Shown: positions 1 to 10,005, numbered from the stretch's first letter. The stretch: DNA of 34,562 nucleotides from Actinomycetales bacterium (GCA_028868975.1 JAGWTM010000010.1:1-34562); one strand, 5' to 3'. Numbers and translations are program-made. The notes: a model not told the origin generated them from the letters alone.

Positions 1-49
1 GGTATGTGCGCTCGACTTCGTAGAGAAACTTGCTGTGATCGATGTTCAT
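1..49 (-). CDS. Possible 5' end of a CDS running off the left edge (MNIDHSKFLYEVERTY...)
   Basis: ATG on the minus strand at 49, open to the window edge, co-directional with and downstream of ychF. Only 16 codons visible and no clear Shine-Dalgarno. Confidence 0.3.
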   Translation of the reverse strand, partial: MNIDHSKFLYEVERTY

Positions 50-68
50 ACGAACAGCGTATTGGCAA

Positions 69-1142
69 CTAGACGTTGAAGCGGAACTCGACCACGTCGC
101 CATCCTGCATGACGTAGTCCTTGCCTTCCATGCGGACCTTGCCTGCTGTCTTGGCAGCAGCAACCGAACCGGCGGCAACGAGGTCTTCAAACGAGACGAT
201 TTCAGCCTTGATAAAGCCACGCTCAAAGTCGGTGTGAATGACACCGGCAGCCTGAGGGGCCTTCCAACCCTTGCGAATTGTCCAGGCTCGGGCCTCCTTC
301 GGGCCAGCAGTCAGATAGGTCTGCAAACCGAGAGTGTCAAAACCGATGCGAGCAAGTTGGTCGAGGCCAGACTCATCCTGCCCCAGTGATGCGAGAAGCT
401 CGTTTGCCTCTTCAGGCGAGAGGTCAATCAGCTCAGATTCAACCTTGGCGTCAAGGAACACGGCCTCGGCTGGGGCAACCAAATCAGCGAGCGCCTTCTT
501 CTTGGCGGCATCCGACAAAATACCCTCGTCGACGTTGAACACATACAGGATTGGCTTGGCGGTTAGCAGACCGAGCTCCCTAATTGGAGCCAGATCAATG
601 GCGGATGCCGATAGCGGCTTGCCGCCGTCCAGCCAAGCCTTGGCTTCGTCGATTGCTTCAAGCACGGCCGGCTCGGCCTTCTTGCCTTTGACCTCTTTTT
701 CAACACGAGGACGCGCCTTGTCGAGGGTCTCCATGTCGGCAAGGATCAGCTCGGTGTTGATGGTCTCGATGTCGCTCGCAGCGTCTACCTTGCCATCGAC
801 GTGAACAACGTCGCTGTCAGAAAATCCGCGAACCACCTGGGCGATTGCATCGGCCTCGCGAATGTTGGCGAGGAACTTGTTACCAAGGCCCTCGCCCACC
901 GATGCACCGCGCACGATACCGGCGATGTCGACGAATGAAACCGGGGCGGGCAGCAAACGCTCGCTGCCAAAAATCTCGGCCAGCTTGTTGAGGCGTGGGT
1001 CTGGCAGGTTCACCACACCAACGTTCGGTTCGATAGTTGCGAACGGGTAGTTCGCCGCTAGAACGTTGTTCTTGGTGAGTGCATTAAAGAGGGTCGACTT
1101 GCCAACGTTTGGCAGTCCCACGATTCCGATAGTCAAGGCCAC
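69..1142 (-). CDS. ychF: Redox-regulated GTPase/ATPase YchF (Obg family)
   Basis: ALTIGIVGLPNVGKSTLFNALTKN P-loop, FVDIAGIVRGASVGEGLGNKFL, and C-terminal TGS-like VIHTDFERGFIKAEIV...YVMQDGDVVEFRFNV. GTG start at 1142 preferred over the track's upstream start at 1202. Confidence 0.95.
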   Translation of the reverse strand: MALTIGIVGLPNVGKSTLFNALTKNNVLAANYPFATIEPNVGVVNLPDPRLNKLAEIFGSERLLPAPVSFVDIAGIVRGASVGEGLGNKFLANIREADAIAQVVRGFSDSDVVHVDGKVDAASDIETINTELILADMETLDKARPRVEKEVKGKKAEPAVLEAIDEAKAWLDGGKPLSASAIDLAPIRELGLLTAKPILYVFNVDEGILSDAAKKKALADLVAPAEAVFLDAKVESELIDLSPEEANELLASLGQDESGLDQLARIGFDTLGLQTYLTAGPKEARAWTIRKGWKAPQAAGVIHTDFERGFIKAEIVSFEDLVAAGSVAAAKTAGKVRMEGKDYVMQDGDVVEFRFNV

Positions 1143-1202
1143 GAGGGTCAAGTTTACTGTCGGTTCAGCGCTACAATCGTGGCAAGCAATGAGGGGGTTC
1201 AC

Positions 1203-3014
1203 ATGCGCAAATATTTCGCAGCATTTTTGGCACTTGGTCTGTTTATTGGTCTAGCCCCAAGCCAAGGAGCAAAAGCTGATTCAAGTTCTCAGTTTTCGAT
1301 TTCGTCCATTGGCCTGCTTCCATCCGCAAATGGTGGGCAGGTCGGATACATGATTTACGGTGCGCTATCGGTGCAAGCTGGGTTGCCGACCATCTTCACT
1401 GACCAAGGCATATGCTCCCAGCCTGACAATGCCTGTCTCGCAAAAGCTTCAATGATTTCCTATTCGCCTGGATACTTCAAAATGTGCTCAGACAAGAATC
1501 CTGCGCCTTGCGTCATGACGCTCGAGTCACGACCAGACGAAGCGGCAGAATGGGCGAAAGCTTCCTTTGAGCGCGAAATCGACTACTCGACTCCCAGCTC
1601 CGAGGGGCTCGGTTGGTCACACCAACCTTCAACGGGCCTACCTGGCTCTGCTTCTGGCCCGTTGGTCTTCACCTTGCCAGGCGTCAAGAATGCCGGCGGC
1701 ACCGAAACTTATGTGCTCGATGCACGTTACGAGATTTCTTCCGCAGTAAGCAAAGGTATTGCAGTAACTCCGACGGTCGGAAACCTAACTCTGTCAATTC
1801 GGCCAACAGTTGAATCAACTTCCACTTTCAGCCACACACCCGAGCGCCATGCGGTTAGGGATCCAAACGGGAAAGTACTGGGCCTGACTGGGGAGCCGGG
1901 AGGGAATACGGAGAGAACCTACCAGGTAGGAAACAATTTTGGTCTCGCCAAACGTTTTGGGAACAACGAAACACAGTTCCGTCTGACGGTGAAGCTACCT
2001 AAATCAACTGTTGGCTGGTTCCATGGCCGAGTGAGCCGGCCAGAAATCAGCATTCAAGATGCCGGCCAGAACGAGAACATCGTGACCATGACCGGTAGCC
2101 CCATAGCCGTCCCCATTTCCTCTACCAGTCTTCCGTATGAGGTCGCGCTTGCTAAGAACCCAAAGCTCATCAATGGATGGTGGCCCGAGAGCATCAAACA
2201 ACCGATCATCTCGGGCAAAACTAACGGAATTGATGAGTGGAATGCATGGAGCGGGTTTGACACGCTTTTCAATGCTTGGCTGCCCGAGTTCGACTCCAAG
2301 GCCAAAGGTGACGCCAATCTTTGGATGATTAACACACTTCCAGCTGATCAGGTCTCGAATCCATGTTTTAGGACTAAAAATCAACTCGCTGGCATCATCA
2401 CAACAAACGCGATGGCTTATCAGGCCGGCCCTCCAGCATTCAGTGGGGGCGTTCTCAATTACCAGGTGGCTGGTGTGCATTACGACAGCGCTGGCAACCC
2501 CTTTGAAGGCCTATACGATCTAATTATCAGGTCCGACGTAGCCAGGTGCCTCTATGGTTTCACCAATGCGCCAGTTAGCGCAACTGTCTCAGTCGTTGAC
2601 ACTAAAGAGGGTCAAGTAACCGCCGTGACCAACTTCAAAGAGAAGGATGGTTGGATTAGTTTTTCGGCGAAAGGGTTTGGCTTCTCTAGGAAGCAGATCA
2701 ACGTAAAGCTATCTCAGGAATCTCAAGGGAAGGCGCAATCCAAAGTTTTCAGCGGCTGGCCAATTGCAAACAAGACACCCAGCCCAGACTTCACAAGACA
2801 AGTCCAGCAATTTTCAACCCAAATCCGGAACAACCCGATTGCTACTTGTATGGCGTATTTCGGAAATACCTTGACTAAGGTGAAAGCCGTCGCTCATGCA
2901 AGTTACGTTTGCAAGTTAATCAAAGCTGCCGCACCTGGCATGAAGACCGCGGTATCGGCTCAAAAGACTCCTGACAGGACCAAAATCGGATACGTCTTGG
3001 TGGAAAGTCATTAG
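1203..3014 (+). CDS. Secreted/exported protein of unknown function
   Basis: ATG at 1203 preceded by GAGGGGG; N-terminus MRKYFAAFLALGLFIGLAPSQGAKA looks like a signal peptide. No family recognised. Confidence 0.8.
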   Translation: MRKYFAAFLALGLFIGLAPSQGAKADSSSQFSISSIGLLPSANGGQVGYMIYGALSVQAGLPTIFTDQGICSQPDNACLAKASMISYSPGYFKMCSDKNPAPCVMTLESRPDEAAEWAKASFEREIDYSTPSSEGLGWSHQPSTGLPGSASGPLVFTLPGVKNAGGTETYVLDARYEISSAVSKGIAVTPTVGNLTLSIRPTVESTSTFSHTPERHAVRDPNGKVLGLTGEPGGNTERTYQVGNNFGLAKRFGNNETQFRLTVKLPKSTVGWFHGRVSRPEISIQDAGQNENIVTMTGSPIAVPISSTSLPYEVALAKNPKLINGWWPESIKQPIISGKTNGIDEWNAWSGFDTLFNAWLPEFDSKAKGDANLWMINTLPADQVSNPCFRTKNQLAGIITTNAMAYQAGPPAFSGGVLNYQVAGVHYDSAGNPFEGLYDLIIRSDVARCLYGFTNAPVSATVSVVDTKEGQVTAVTNFKEKDGWISFSAKGFGFSRKQINVKLSQESQGKAQSKVFSGWPIANKTPSPDFTRQVQQFSTQIRNNPIATCMAYFGNTLTKVKAVAHASYVCKLIKAAAPGMKTAVSAQKTPDRTKIGYVLVESH

Positions 3015-3060
3015 ATGAGGCTCAAATAACTCTGTCGGCGGGTCATGCCAGACTTGTCGC

Positions 3061-3633
3061 GTGCCACTGAATTTCACCGCAATCGACTTTGAGACCGCCA
3101 ATGGGTCGCCCGCTAGCCCTTGCGCGGTTGGTTTGGTCAAGGTAGTTGACGGCAAGATCGTCGATTCATGGGCAACTTTTATTCGGCCGCCGTACCCTCA
3201 CGACTGGTTCCACGAAGGCAATATTCGCGTGCACGGCATTCGACCCAGCGATGTAACGGATTCACCAAGTGCCAGCGAGGCCTTACCGTTGATGCTTGAT
3301 TGGATCAACGGCGATGTGCTGATTGCCCACAATGCACCCTTCGACATGGGCGTGCTGCGCTCGACTATGCAATTGATTGAGCTGCCTGTGCCTCAGCTCG
3401 AATACGCATGCTCGCTCTCCATTGCTCGCAAAACCTACAACCTCGAGAGTTACCGATTGAACGCGGTCGCATACGCCATCGGTCACGAAGAATTCAATCA
3501 CCACGATGCCTTAGCCGACTCGGATGCCTGTGCGCGCATCATCTTGCACGCCGCGAAACGCCACGGGGCTGATGACCTTGGTCAGTTACTAGAAGCCACC
3601 AAGCAAGTCCTCAAGCCGCTGGCTAAGGATTGA
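3061..3633 (+). CDS. DnaQ-like 3'-5' exonuclease domain protein
   Basis: FTAIDFETANG (DEDD motif I), LIAHNAPFDMGVL (motif II), NHHDALADSDACARI (motif III); GTG start. Confidence 0.9.
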   Translation: MPLNFTAIDFETANGSPASPCAVGLVKVVDGKIVDSWATFIRPPYPHDWFHEGNIRVHGIRPSDVTDSPSASEALPLMLDWINGDVLIAHNAPFDMGVLRSTMQLIELPVPQLEYACSLSIARKTYNLESYRLNAVAYAIGHEEFNHHDALADSDACARIILHAAKRHGADDLGQLLEATKQVLKPLAKD

Positions 3634-5577
3634 TGTCATCGACATTGAGTAGGTTGCGCTGATGTGGTCGGCATTGCGATAGATGTAGACACCGCCAACA
3701 TACGCAGGGCACTGCCCGTCGACGCAATACAGATCCGTTAGGTCGAGAAGTTTGACGCTGTCCGTGTTGGCAGCTGCCTGAACTGCAGCATCGGTCACGA
3801 AAGCTCGCGCCTGTGGCATTGTGCAGTCTCTTGCATCGACGCTGGTTGCATCCCAACATTTCTTCATCGCCGGTGTCATCTCGGGGTTATCGCGAATGGC
3901 GACCAAACGCGATCCACGGTCGAGCAGTGGCTGCCAAGCCGCGGCGAGTCCGTCAGCAAGTGTCGTCTGGGTCACGCCAGCTAGGTCGGCCAAACGGTTT
4001 TTCGCGTACTGCGCTGTGACTACAAGATCAAACTTTGGTTCGGCGGCCAGGCGCTTTTGAAGCGCTTGATTCCAGTCGAAGCAGGCAACCCCTCGTGCCG
4101 TCGAATTGCGTTCAACAAGGCTGAAGGAACAACCCGCGTGATAGGACAGCGTCAGATGCCAATCGCGCATTTTGGCAAGCAGTTTGAATGCCGCAAGGTG
4201 CGTTGCCGCGTGTGAATCACCAACCAACAAAACTCGGTATGCGCCTGCGCGATTGCTGCCGAACTCGCAGAGCTTGACGTCGGTGGCCTCGGCCTTGGTC
4301 ATGCAGACACTCCCGCGGTCGGCGGCATCGTGTTTGGCAACGTCTAGTGCTTTGTCGTCGGGGATGTACTGAACCGAGCTGCACTCTTTCGAGTTCACGA
4401 GACTGTTAGCACCAAAACACGGTTGCAGCGCCTGCTTCTCGAGGGCGGTCTGCTGCGCGCGTAACTCGCCATCGGCCGAAGCCTGGAACCCGAAACCCGC
4501 GACCACCACCGCAATCGTCGCCGCTACTGCTGCCGCATATTGAGCCCAGCGAGCTTTTTTACGCAACCAATGTGAATTGCGAATCGGGTCTTCCAGCCAA
4601 CGCTTTGAGGCGCTCGCAAGCGACAGCGATAGTGCAAGCAGGGAAAACTTGCTGCCTTGCCCAGCTGGGGCGCCCGCGGCATAGGCAATCACGATGATCG
4701 GCCAATGCCAAAGGTAAAGCCCATAAGAAATGTCACCGATACTTTCGACCGGCTTCAGCACCCGCTCAAATCGCTCACCAAAGCTAGCCTCAGCCGCAAT
4801 GACCAGACCGGTTGCCAACACTGGCCAAAGAGCAATCCAACCCGGAAAAACCATTCGCTCATTCAAGAAAAAAGCCGATGCCGCGACCGCGCCAAAACCC
4901 AGAACGGATGCCCCGCGCCGCGCACCACTCTTGAGACTCCGAAGGTCGAGACCGGTGGCAATCAGCGCGCCAATCGCAAATTCCCACGTGCGGGTGAAAG
5001 TGCTCAAGTAGGCAATCGCAGGTTCGGCGCTGGACTGCCACACCGACCAGGCAAAACTGACCAGTGCCACGGCGCCAAAGACCAGTCGCGCTCGCACAAG
5101 GGCACCTCGCGATGCTCCCCAAAGACCAAGTCCTAGAACTAACAGCGGCCAAACGAGATAAAACTGTTCCTCCACCGCCAGCGACCAGAAATGCTGGAAC
5201 GGGCTAGGGTCGGCAGCTGCGAAATAGTCGGACGCCGCCCAAATCAGGCGCCAGTTTTCGAAATAGGTCGCGCTGGCAATCGCATCCGCACCAAAATCAC
5301 TTCGCGAACCGGCGCCAACTAAAAAGATTGATGCCAGCAGAGTGGCCAAAATGACCACGAGTGCCGTCGGTAACAGTCGACGGATGCGTCGCAGCCAGAA
5401 ATCGGCCAAGCGAGGACGGTTTCGCAACAGTCCACCCGTGATTAGATAGCCGGAAATCACAAAAAAGACGTCAACGCCCGCAAAACCACCCTGAAGCCGG
5501 GTTGGCCATAGGTGAAAGAGCACCACCATCGCAACCGCAATAGCGCGCAACCACTGAATATCGGCGCGAGTCTTCAC
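3589..5577 (-). CDS. Acyltransferase 3 (OafA/YrhL-like) with C-terminal SGNH-type domain
   Basis: DIQWLRAIAVAMVVLFHLWPTRLQGGFAGVDVFFVISGYLITG, FFWSLAVEEQFYLVWPLLV-type motif (FQHFWSLAVEEQFYLVWP), multiple TM segments, then VLLVGDSHAATHL (SGNH). GTG start at 5577 preferred over the ORF start at 5691. Confidence 0.9.
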   Translation of the reverse strand: MKTRADIQWLRAIAVAMVVLFHLWPTRLQGGFAGVDVFFVISGYLITGGLLRNRPRLADFWLRRIRRLLPTALVVILATLLASIFLVGAGSRSDFGADAIASATYFENWRLIWAASDYFAAADPSPFQHFWSLAVEEQFYLVWPLLVLGLGLWGASRGALVRARLVFGAVALVSFAWSVWQSSAEPAIAYLSTFTRTWEFAIGALIATGLDLRSLKSGARRGASVLGFGAVAASAFFLNERMVFPGWIALWPVLATGLVIAAEASFGERFERVLKPVESIGDISYGLYLWHWPIIVIAYAAGAPAGQGSKFSLLALSLSLASASKRWLEDPIRNSHWLRKKARWAQYAAAVAATIAVVVAGFGFQASADGELRAQQTALEKQALQPCFGANSLVNSKECSSVQYIPDDKALDVAKHDAADRGSVCMTKAEATDVKLCEFGSNRAGAYRVLLVGDSHAATHLAAFKLLAKMRDWHLTLSYHAGCSFSLVERNSTARGVACFDWNQALQKRLAAEPKFDLVVTAQYAKNRLADLAGVTQTTLADGLAAAWQPLLDRGSRLVAIRDNPEMTPAMKKCWDATSVDARDCTMPQARAFVTDAAVQAAANTDSVKLLDLTDLYCVDGQCPAYVGGVYIYRNADHISATYSMSMTSILSQRLEDLLGGF

Positions 5578-5740
5578 CCTGCCGAGTTTAATTGGGGGCT
5601 CGCATTGGCTTCTGACGCCACCCCCGCAAAGCGCTAATCGCCACCCAAATCGGTATACTTTTGGACGAGCGCGCGACAACGAGGTTCGCACTACCGAATG
5701 AACTCTTAACCGTTGTCCGATCCGCAGGAGAACCCCTCAA

Positions 5741-6766
5741 ATGACTGGTAACAAGCCTGGGTCACCAATTGTGACCCTGACCCCAGCACCAACACTTGAC
5801 CGCACCTACTTTGTTAGCAACCTCGTTGAAGGTGGCGTCAATCGTGCCGATGGTGTTGGCGAAGAACTTGCCGGCAAGGGCATCAACGTCTCACGCGGAC
5901 TCCACCTGGTAGGCATCGAGGCACCTGGCGTTGTTCCAATCGGCAACGCTGATCAAAACGTTCTCGAGCGCACTGGCTCGGCTGAAATCTTGCTTCCACT
6001 TTGGATCGATGGAACTCTTCGAGTTTCGACCACCATCGTGGAGCACAACGGTCCGACCACCAAGATCAATGAATCGCCTCGTCCACTCAGCGAGGAAGAC
6101 TGGGCTGCCGTCATCGACCTGACCGAAGCCACCGTTAGAGAAAACGGTGCAAGCTGGTTGGTGGTCGCCGGTGCGCTGCCTGTTTACAAGGGCTCGGGCA
6201 ACTACGTTGACCTGCAGCCGCTATTTGACCGCATGAAGGCTCTAAACGTACGCGTTGCTCTCGACACCTCGGGCGAGCCACTCCAGTACTGGGCCCGTCA
6301 AGGCGCAGCGGCGGTCATGAAGCCGAACGCCGAGGAACTAGCCTCCGCTGTCGGACGCACCCTCAACACCACCGGTGACGTCATCGACGCGGCTCGTGAG
6401 CTTTGCGCCCACGGCGTCCAGTGTGTTCTGGCATCGCTGGGCGCTGACGGCATGATTGCAGTCACCAAGACACACGCCTGGGCCGCTCGCACTGCCCCGG
6501 TGAAGGTCATCAACACCGTCGGTGCTGGTGATGCAACCCTCGCCGGCTTCCTGTCTGCAGTGGCTCGCAACCCAATCGCACCCGGCGACGAGGACTTCGG
6601 CGTTGGTTTCAACGTTCCTGTCGGTGTTCGCACCGCAGTTCAGTGGGGTGCCGTTGCGGTCACTCAGCCGACTTCGGGTCTGACCGATGTCGACCACCTG
6701 CCTGAGTCGTTCCTAAACGAGAACCCAGACCGCACTGTGGCTCTCGAAGAGCCAGCCAAGGCCTAG
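5741..6766 (+). CDS. PfkB-family carbohydrate kinase (1-phosphofructokinase/hexose kinase-like)
   Basis: TLTPAPTLDRTYFV N-terminus, ELAGKGINVSRGLHLVG, and GAGDATLAGFL PfkB signature. Confidence 0.9.
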   Translation: MTGNKPGSPIVTLTPAPTLDRTYFVSNLVEGGVNRADGVGEELAGKGINVSRGLHLVGIEAPGVVPIGNADQNVLERTGSAEILLPLWIDGTLRVSTTIVEHNGPTTKINESPRPLSEEDWAAVIDLTEATVRENGASWLVVAGALPVYKGSGNYVDLQPLFDRMKALNVRVALDTSGEPLQYWARQGAAAVMKPNAEELASAVGRTLNTTGDVIDAARELCAHGVQCVLASLGADGMIAVTKTHAWAARTAPVKVINTVGAGDATLAGFLSAVARNPIAPGDEDFGVGFNVPVGVRTAVQWGAVAVTQPTSGLTDVDHLPESFLNENPDRTVALEEPAKA

Positions 6767-7713
6767 TTTCTAGAGACTTCAACCTCAATCAGCTGCGGTT
6801 CGCCCAGCTTGGAATCCAGCACGAGCGTTTGCAAAATTAGCCCGTCGCCATCCGGCACAATGCCGCGCGTGAGCAATCCGTCAGTGATCCCGGTGAGCAC
6901 AAAAATCCAGTTTTCGCCGCCGACCAAGTCAGTCAACCCAAATTTGCGATCCAGGTCGTAGCCGGCCACCATCGCCTGCTCCAACTGATCTACTGTTTGC
7001 GGGGCTAGACGCGCCTGCATGAATCCACCGAGGATGCGCACGGCGCACGCCGTTGCCACACCCTCTGGCGCACCGCCCACGCCGAGCAGCATGTGCACCC
7101 CCGATTCTTCTGTGGCAGCAGCCACCCCCATGGCAACGTCACCTTCAGCGAACTGCAACCATTCGGCTCCCGTTGCCTGCACCTCGGCAATCACATCCTG
7201 ATTTCGAGGTTTATCGATGACGGCAACCCGAAGCTCTGAGACATCCAGGTCAAGAGCCGCGGCGAGCGCGTGAATGTTTTGCGTTGGCGATGCATCAAGG
7301 TCAACCACTCCCCAACCCGCGGGGCCAGTGATGATCTTCTTCATGTAATAAACCTGATTGCAGTCGAGCATGGCACCACGATCGGCGGCGGCCATGACCG
7401 AGACAGCGCCTTCTGCGCCAGTGGCGGCGAGCGCTGTTCCGTCCACGGGGTCTACGGCGATGTCCCACTCGATTGGCTGACCCTGACCGATCAGCTCACC
7501 GTTGTAGAGCATCGGGGCATCATCTTTCTCGCCCTCGCCGATAACAACCTGACCGCCGAATTCTGCACCGACCAGCATGTGCCGCATGGCTTCTACCGCT
7601 GCCGCATCCACCGCGTGTTTGTTGCCTTTGCCCACCAGCGGATAACAGCCGGCTGCAGCAGCAATGGTGGCCGAGAAAATATCGACGGTTGGCTTGTTGG
7701 CGTGATGCAGCAT
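6763..7713 (-). CDS. glpX: Class II fructose-1,6-bisphosphatase (GlpX)
   Basis: GEGEKDDAPMLYNGE, IAVDPVDGTALAATG, MLLGVGGAPEGVATACA. ATG at 7713 preferred over TTG at 7719. Confidence 0.95.
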   Translation of the reverse strand: MLHHANKPTVDIFSATIAAAAGCYPLVGKGNKHAVDAAAVEAMRHMLVGAEFGGQVVIGEGEKDDAPMLYNGELIGQGQPIEWDIAVDPVDGTALAATGAEGAVSVMAAADRGAMLDCNQVYYMKKIITGPAGWGVVDLDASPTQNIHALAAALDLDVSELRVAVIDKPRNQDVIAEVQATGAEWLQFAEGDVAMGVAAATEESGVHMLLGVGGAPEGVATACAVRILGGFMQARLAPQTVDQLEQAMVAGYDLDRKFGLTDLVGGENWIFVLTGITDGLLTRGIVPDGDGLILQTLVLDSKLGEPQLIEVEVSRN

Positions 7714-7719
7714 GGTCAA

Positions 7720-7747
7720 AGGTTACCGCCCACTTTTTCGGTAACCT
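7720..7747. promoter_or_regulatory. Inverted repeat AGGTTACCG-N10-CGGTAACCT between divergent glpX and fba
   Basis: Perfect 9-bp arms at 7720-7728 and 7739-7747 in the short divergent intergenic region. Confidence 0.6.
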
Positions 7748-7812
7748 ATACGAGAGGCCCAACGAAGTTCTTCGCCCAAAAATCCCCACATTCTTTTTTA
7801 GGAGCCACGGCT

Positions 7813-8838
7813 ATGCCTGTTGCATCACCAGATCAGTACCTTGAAATGCTCGACCGCGCCAAGAACGGTGGCTTTGCCTACCCTGCAATCAACGTCTCAA
7901 GCTCGCAGACCTTGAACGCAGCGCTCGCGGGTCTAGCTGAAGCTGGTTCAGACGGCATCATCCAGGTGACCACCGGTGGCGGCGACTACTGGTCAGGCCC
8001 AACCATCAAGAACATGGCCTCGGGTGCTGCCGCGATGGCCGCCTTCGCTCGCGAGGTTGCCAAGAACTACGGCATCACCATCGCTCTCCACACCGACCAC
8101 TGTGCCAAGCACCAGCTGGACGGATTCGTTCGCCCGCTGATCGAAATCTCAAAGGAGCGCGTGCGCAACGGTCAGGACCCGCTATTCAACTCGCACATGT
8201 GGGATGGTTCGGCAGTACCAATGGGTGAGAACCTTGAAATCGCTAAAGAGATGCTCGCGCTAACCAACAGCATCGGTGCCGTTCTCGAGATTGAGGTCGG
8301 CGTTGTCGGCGGTGAAGAAGACGGCGTTGAGGGTGGTCACGGCGAGCACCTTTACACGACTCCGGAAGACGGTCTGATGACCGCCGAAGCCCTGGGTCTT
8401 GGCGAAAACGGCCGCTACATGGTCGCGCTCACCTTCGGTAACGTCCACGGTGTCTACAAGCCAGGCAACGTAGTTTTGAAGCCAGAGCTTCTCGGCGAGA
8501 TTCAGGCTGCAGTCGGCGCGAAGTACGGCAAGGACAAGCCATTTGACCTCGTCTTCCACGGCGGTTCAGGTTCAACCGACGCCGAAATCGCCGAGGCAGT
8601 GCGCCACGGTGTCATCAAGATGAACATCGACACCGACCTGCAGTACGCCTTTACGCGTCCAATCGCCGCACACATGTTCACCAACTACGACGGCGTGCTA
8701 AAGGTTGACGGCGAGGTTGGCAACAAGAAGGCATACGACCCTCGTGCATGGGGCAAGATCGGTGAGGCCGGCATGTCGGCTCGCGTTGTTGAGGCAGCTC
8801 AGCAGCTTGGTTCAGCCGGGAAGTCGATGTCGCTCTAA
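7813..8838 (+). CDS. fba: Class II fructose-bisphosphate aldolase
   Basis: ATG at 7813 after AGGAG-like sequence (ttaggagccacggct); HTDHCAKH, LEIEVGVVGGEEDGV, NVHGVYKPGNV, FHGGSGS, MNIDTDLQYAFTR. The 5' extension in the ORF track is antisense to glpX. Confidence 0.96.
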   Translation: MPVASPDQYLEMLDRAKNGGFAYPAINVSSSQTLNAALAGLAEAGSDGIIQVTTGGGDYWSGPTIKNMASGAAAMAAFAREVAKNYGITIALHTDHCAKHQLDGFVRPLIEISKERVRNGQDPLFNSHMWDGSAVPMGENLEIAKEMLALTNSIGAVLEIEVGVVGGEEDGVEGGHGEHLYTTPEDGLMTAEALGLGENGRYMVALTFGNVHGVYKPGNVVLKPELLGEIQAAVGAKYGKDKPFDLVFHGGSGSTDAEIAEAVRHGVIKMNIDTDLQYAFTRPIAAHMFTNYDGVLKVDGEVGNKKAYDPRAWGKIGEAGMSARVVEAAQQLGSAGKSMSL

Positions 8839-8853
8839 GCGCTAGATTTCAAA

Positions 8854-8885
8854 AGACCCCGTTCGATTGAGCGGGGTCTTTTTTG
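8854..8885 (+). terminator. Rho-independent terminator after fba
   Basis: AGACCCCG...CGGGGTCT perfect stem followed by TTTTTT. Confidence 0.9.
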
Positions 8886-8921
8886 CTCGTATGCGCCGAG
8901 CTTGGAACTGCGCCTAACGCG

Positions 8922-9956
8922 CTAGTGCCGCTTGATTTTGTTAGTGGTGTTTTCGCCGGCAGCCTTCATCGTTTTGCGCAACTCGGCCGGCAGCGAGAAC
9001 TGCACATCTTCTTCAGCAGTTTGGACGAGTTCGACATCGCCGTAACCTCTGCGTGCGAGGTCTGCCAAGACTTCATCGACGAGCTCTTCGGGGACCGAAG
9101 CGCCGGACGATACGCCGACAGACTCAACGCCGTCGAACCACTCATCCTTGATTTCACTGGCAAAGTCGACACGGTACGCCGCATCGGCTCCGGCCTGCAA
9201 GGCCACTTCGACCAGACGAACCGTGTTTGACGAGTTTGCCGAACCGACCACGATTACAAGATCGCTTACGGCACCAACTTTTTTGATGGCAACCTGACGG
9301 TTCTGAGTGGCGTAGCAGATGTCGTCCGATGGCGGTGCTTGAAGAGTTGGCAACATCTTCTTCAGCACATTCACGGTTTCCATGGTTTCGTCGACCGAGA
9401 GTGTGGTCTGCGATAGCCAAATGACCTTCTCGGGGTCATTAACCTTGATGTCCTTCAACGACTTAGGGCCGTCCACGAGCTGCACCTTCTCGGGAGCCTC
9501 GCCCATGGTGCCGTCGACTTCCTCGTGGCCTTTGTGACCCACCAGCAAAATGTCGTAGCCCTCATTCGCATAGCGGATAACTTCGCGGTGAACCTTGGTC
9601 ACTAGCGGGCAGGTCGCGTCAATCGTTTGCAGGTTTCGCGCCTGAGCCGCAGCAACAACCGCCGGTGAAACGCCGTGTGCCGAGAAAACCAGCACCGAAC
9701 CCTCCGGCACTTCGTCGACCTCGTCCACAAAGACTGCGCCGCGGGCTTCGAGTGAAGAAACAACATGCTTGTTGTGGACGATCTGCTTGCGAACGTAAAC
9801 CGGTGAACCGTGGTGCTCGAGGGCCTTCTCGACTGCGATAACCGCGCGGTCTACACCAGCGCAATAGCCGCGTGGTGAAGCCAAAAAGACCTTTTTGCCT
9901 GTGGGTTGTTCACCCGATAGGTGTCGGTCGTCGGCGGTATCCTTGAAGGCAGTCAC
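8922..9956 (-). CDS. ispH: 4-hydroxy-3-methylbut-2-enyl diphosphate reductase
   Basis: [60 protein letters not shown] start at 9956 preferred. Confidence 0.96.
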   Translation of the reverse strand: MTAFKDTADDRHLSGEQPTGKKVFLASPRGYCAGVDRAVIAVEKALEHHGSPVYVRKQIVHNKHVVSSLEARGAVFVDEVDEVPEGSVLVFSAHGVSPAVVAAAQARNLQTIDATCPLVTKVHREVIRYANEGYDILLVGHKGHEEVDGTMGEAPEKVQLVDGPKSLKDIKVNDPEKVIWLSQTTLSVDETMETVNVLKKMLPTLQAPPSDDICYATQNRQVAIKKVGAVSDLVIVVGSANSSNTVRLVEVALQAGADAAYRVDFASEIKDEWFDGVESVGVSSGASVPEELVDEVLADLARRGYGDVELVQTAEEDVQFSLPAELRKTMKAAGENTTNKIKRH

Positions 9957-10005
9957 CAGACAATGATAAGCAGGGCTTTGCGGCCAATCAGCGAGCGGAA
10001 TCAAG

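Noticed and set aside
2004-2480. 158-aa minus-strand ORF
   Set aside because: Antisense to the exported-protein gene, no Shine-Dalgarno or family motif.
4657-5136. 159-aa plus-strand ORF
   Set aside because: Antisense to the acyltransferase gene; composition typical of a shadow frame.
7270-7812. N-terminal extension of the 522-aa ORF in the fba frame
   Set aside because: This part is antisense to glpX, a strongly supported CDS. The aldolase begins at ATG 7813 with a typical N-terminus.
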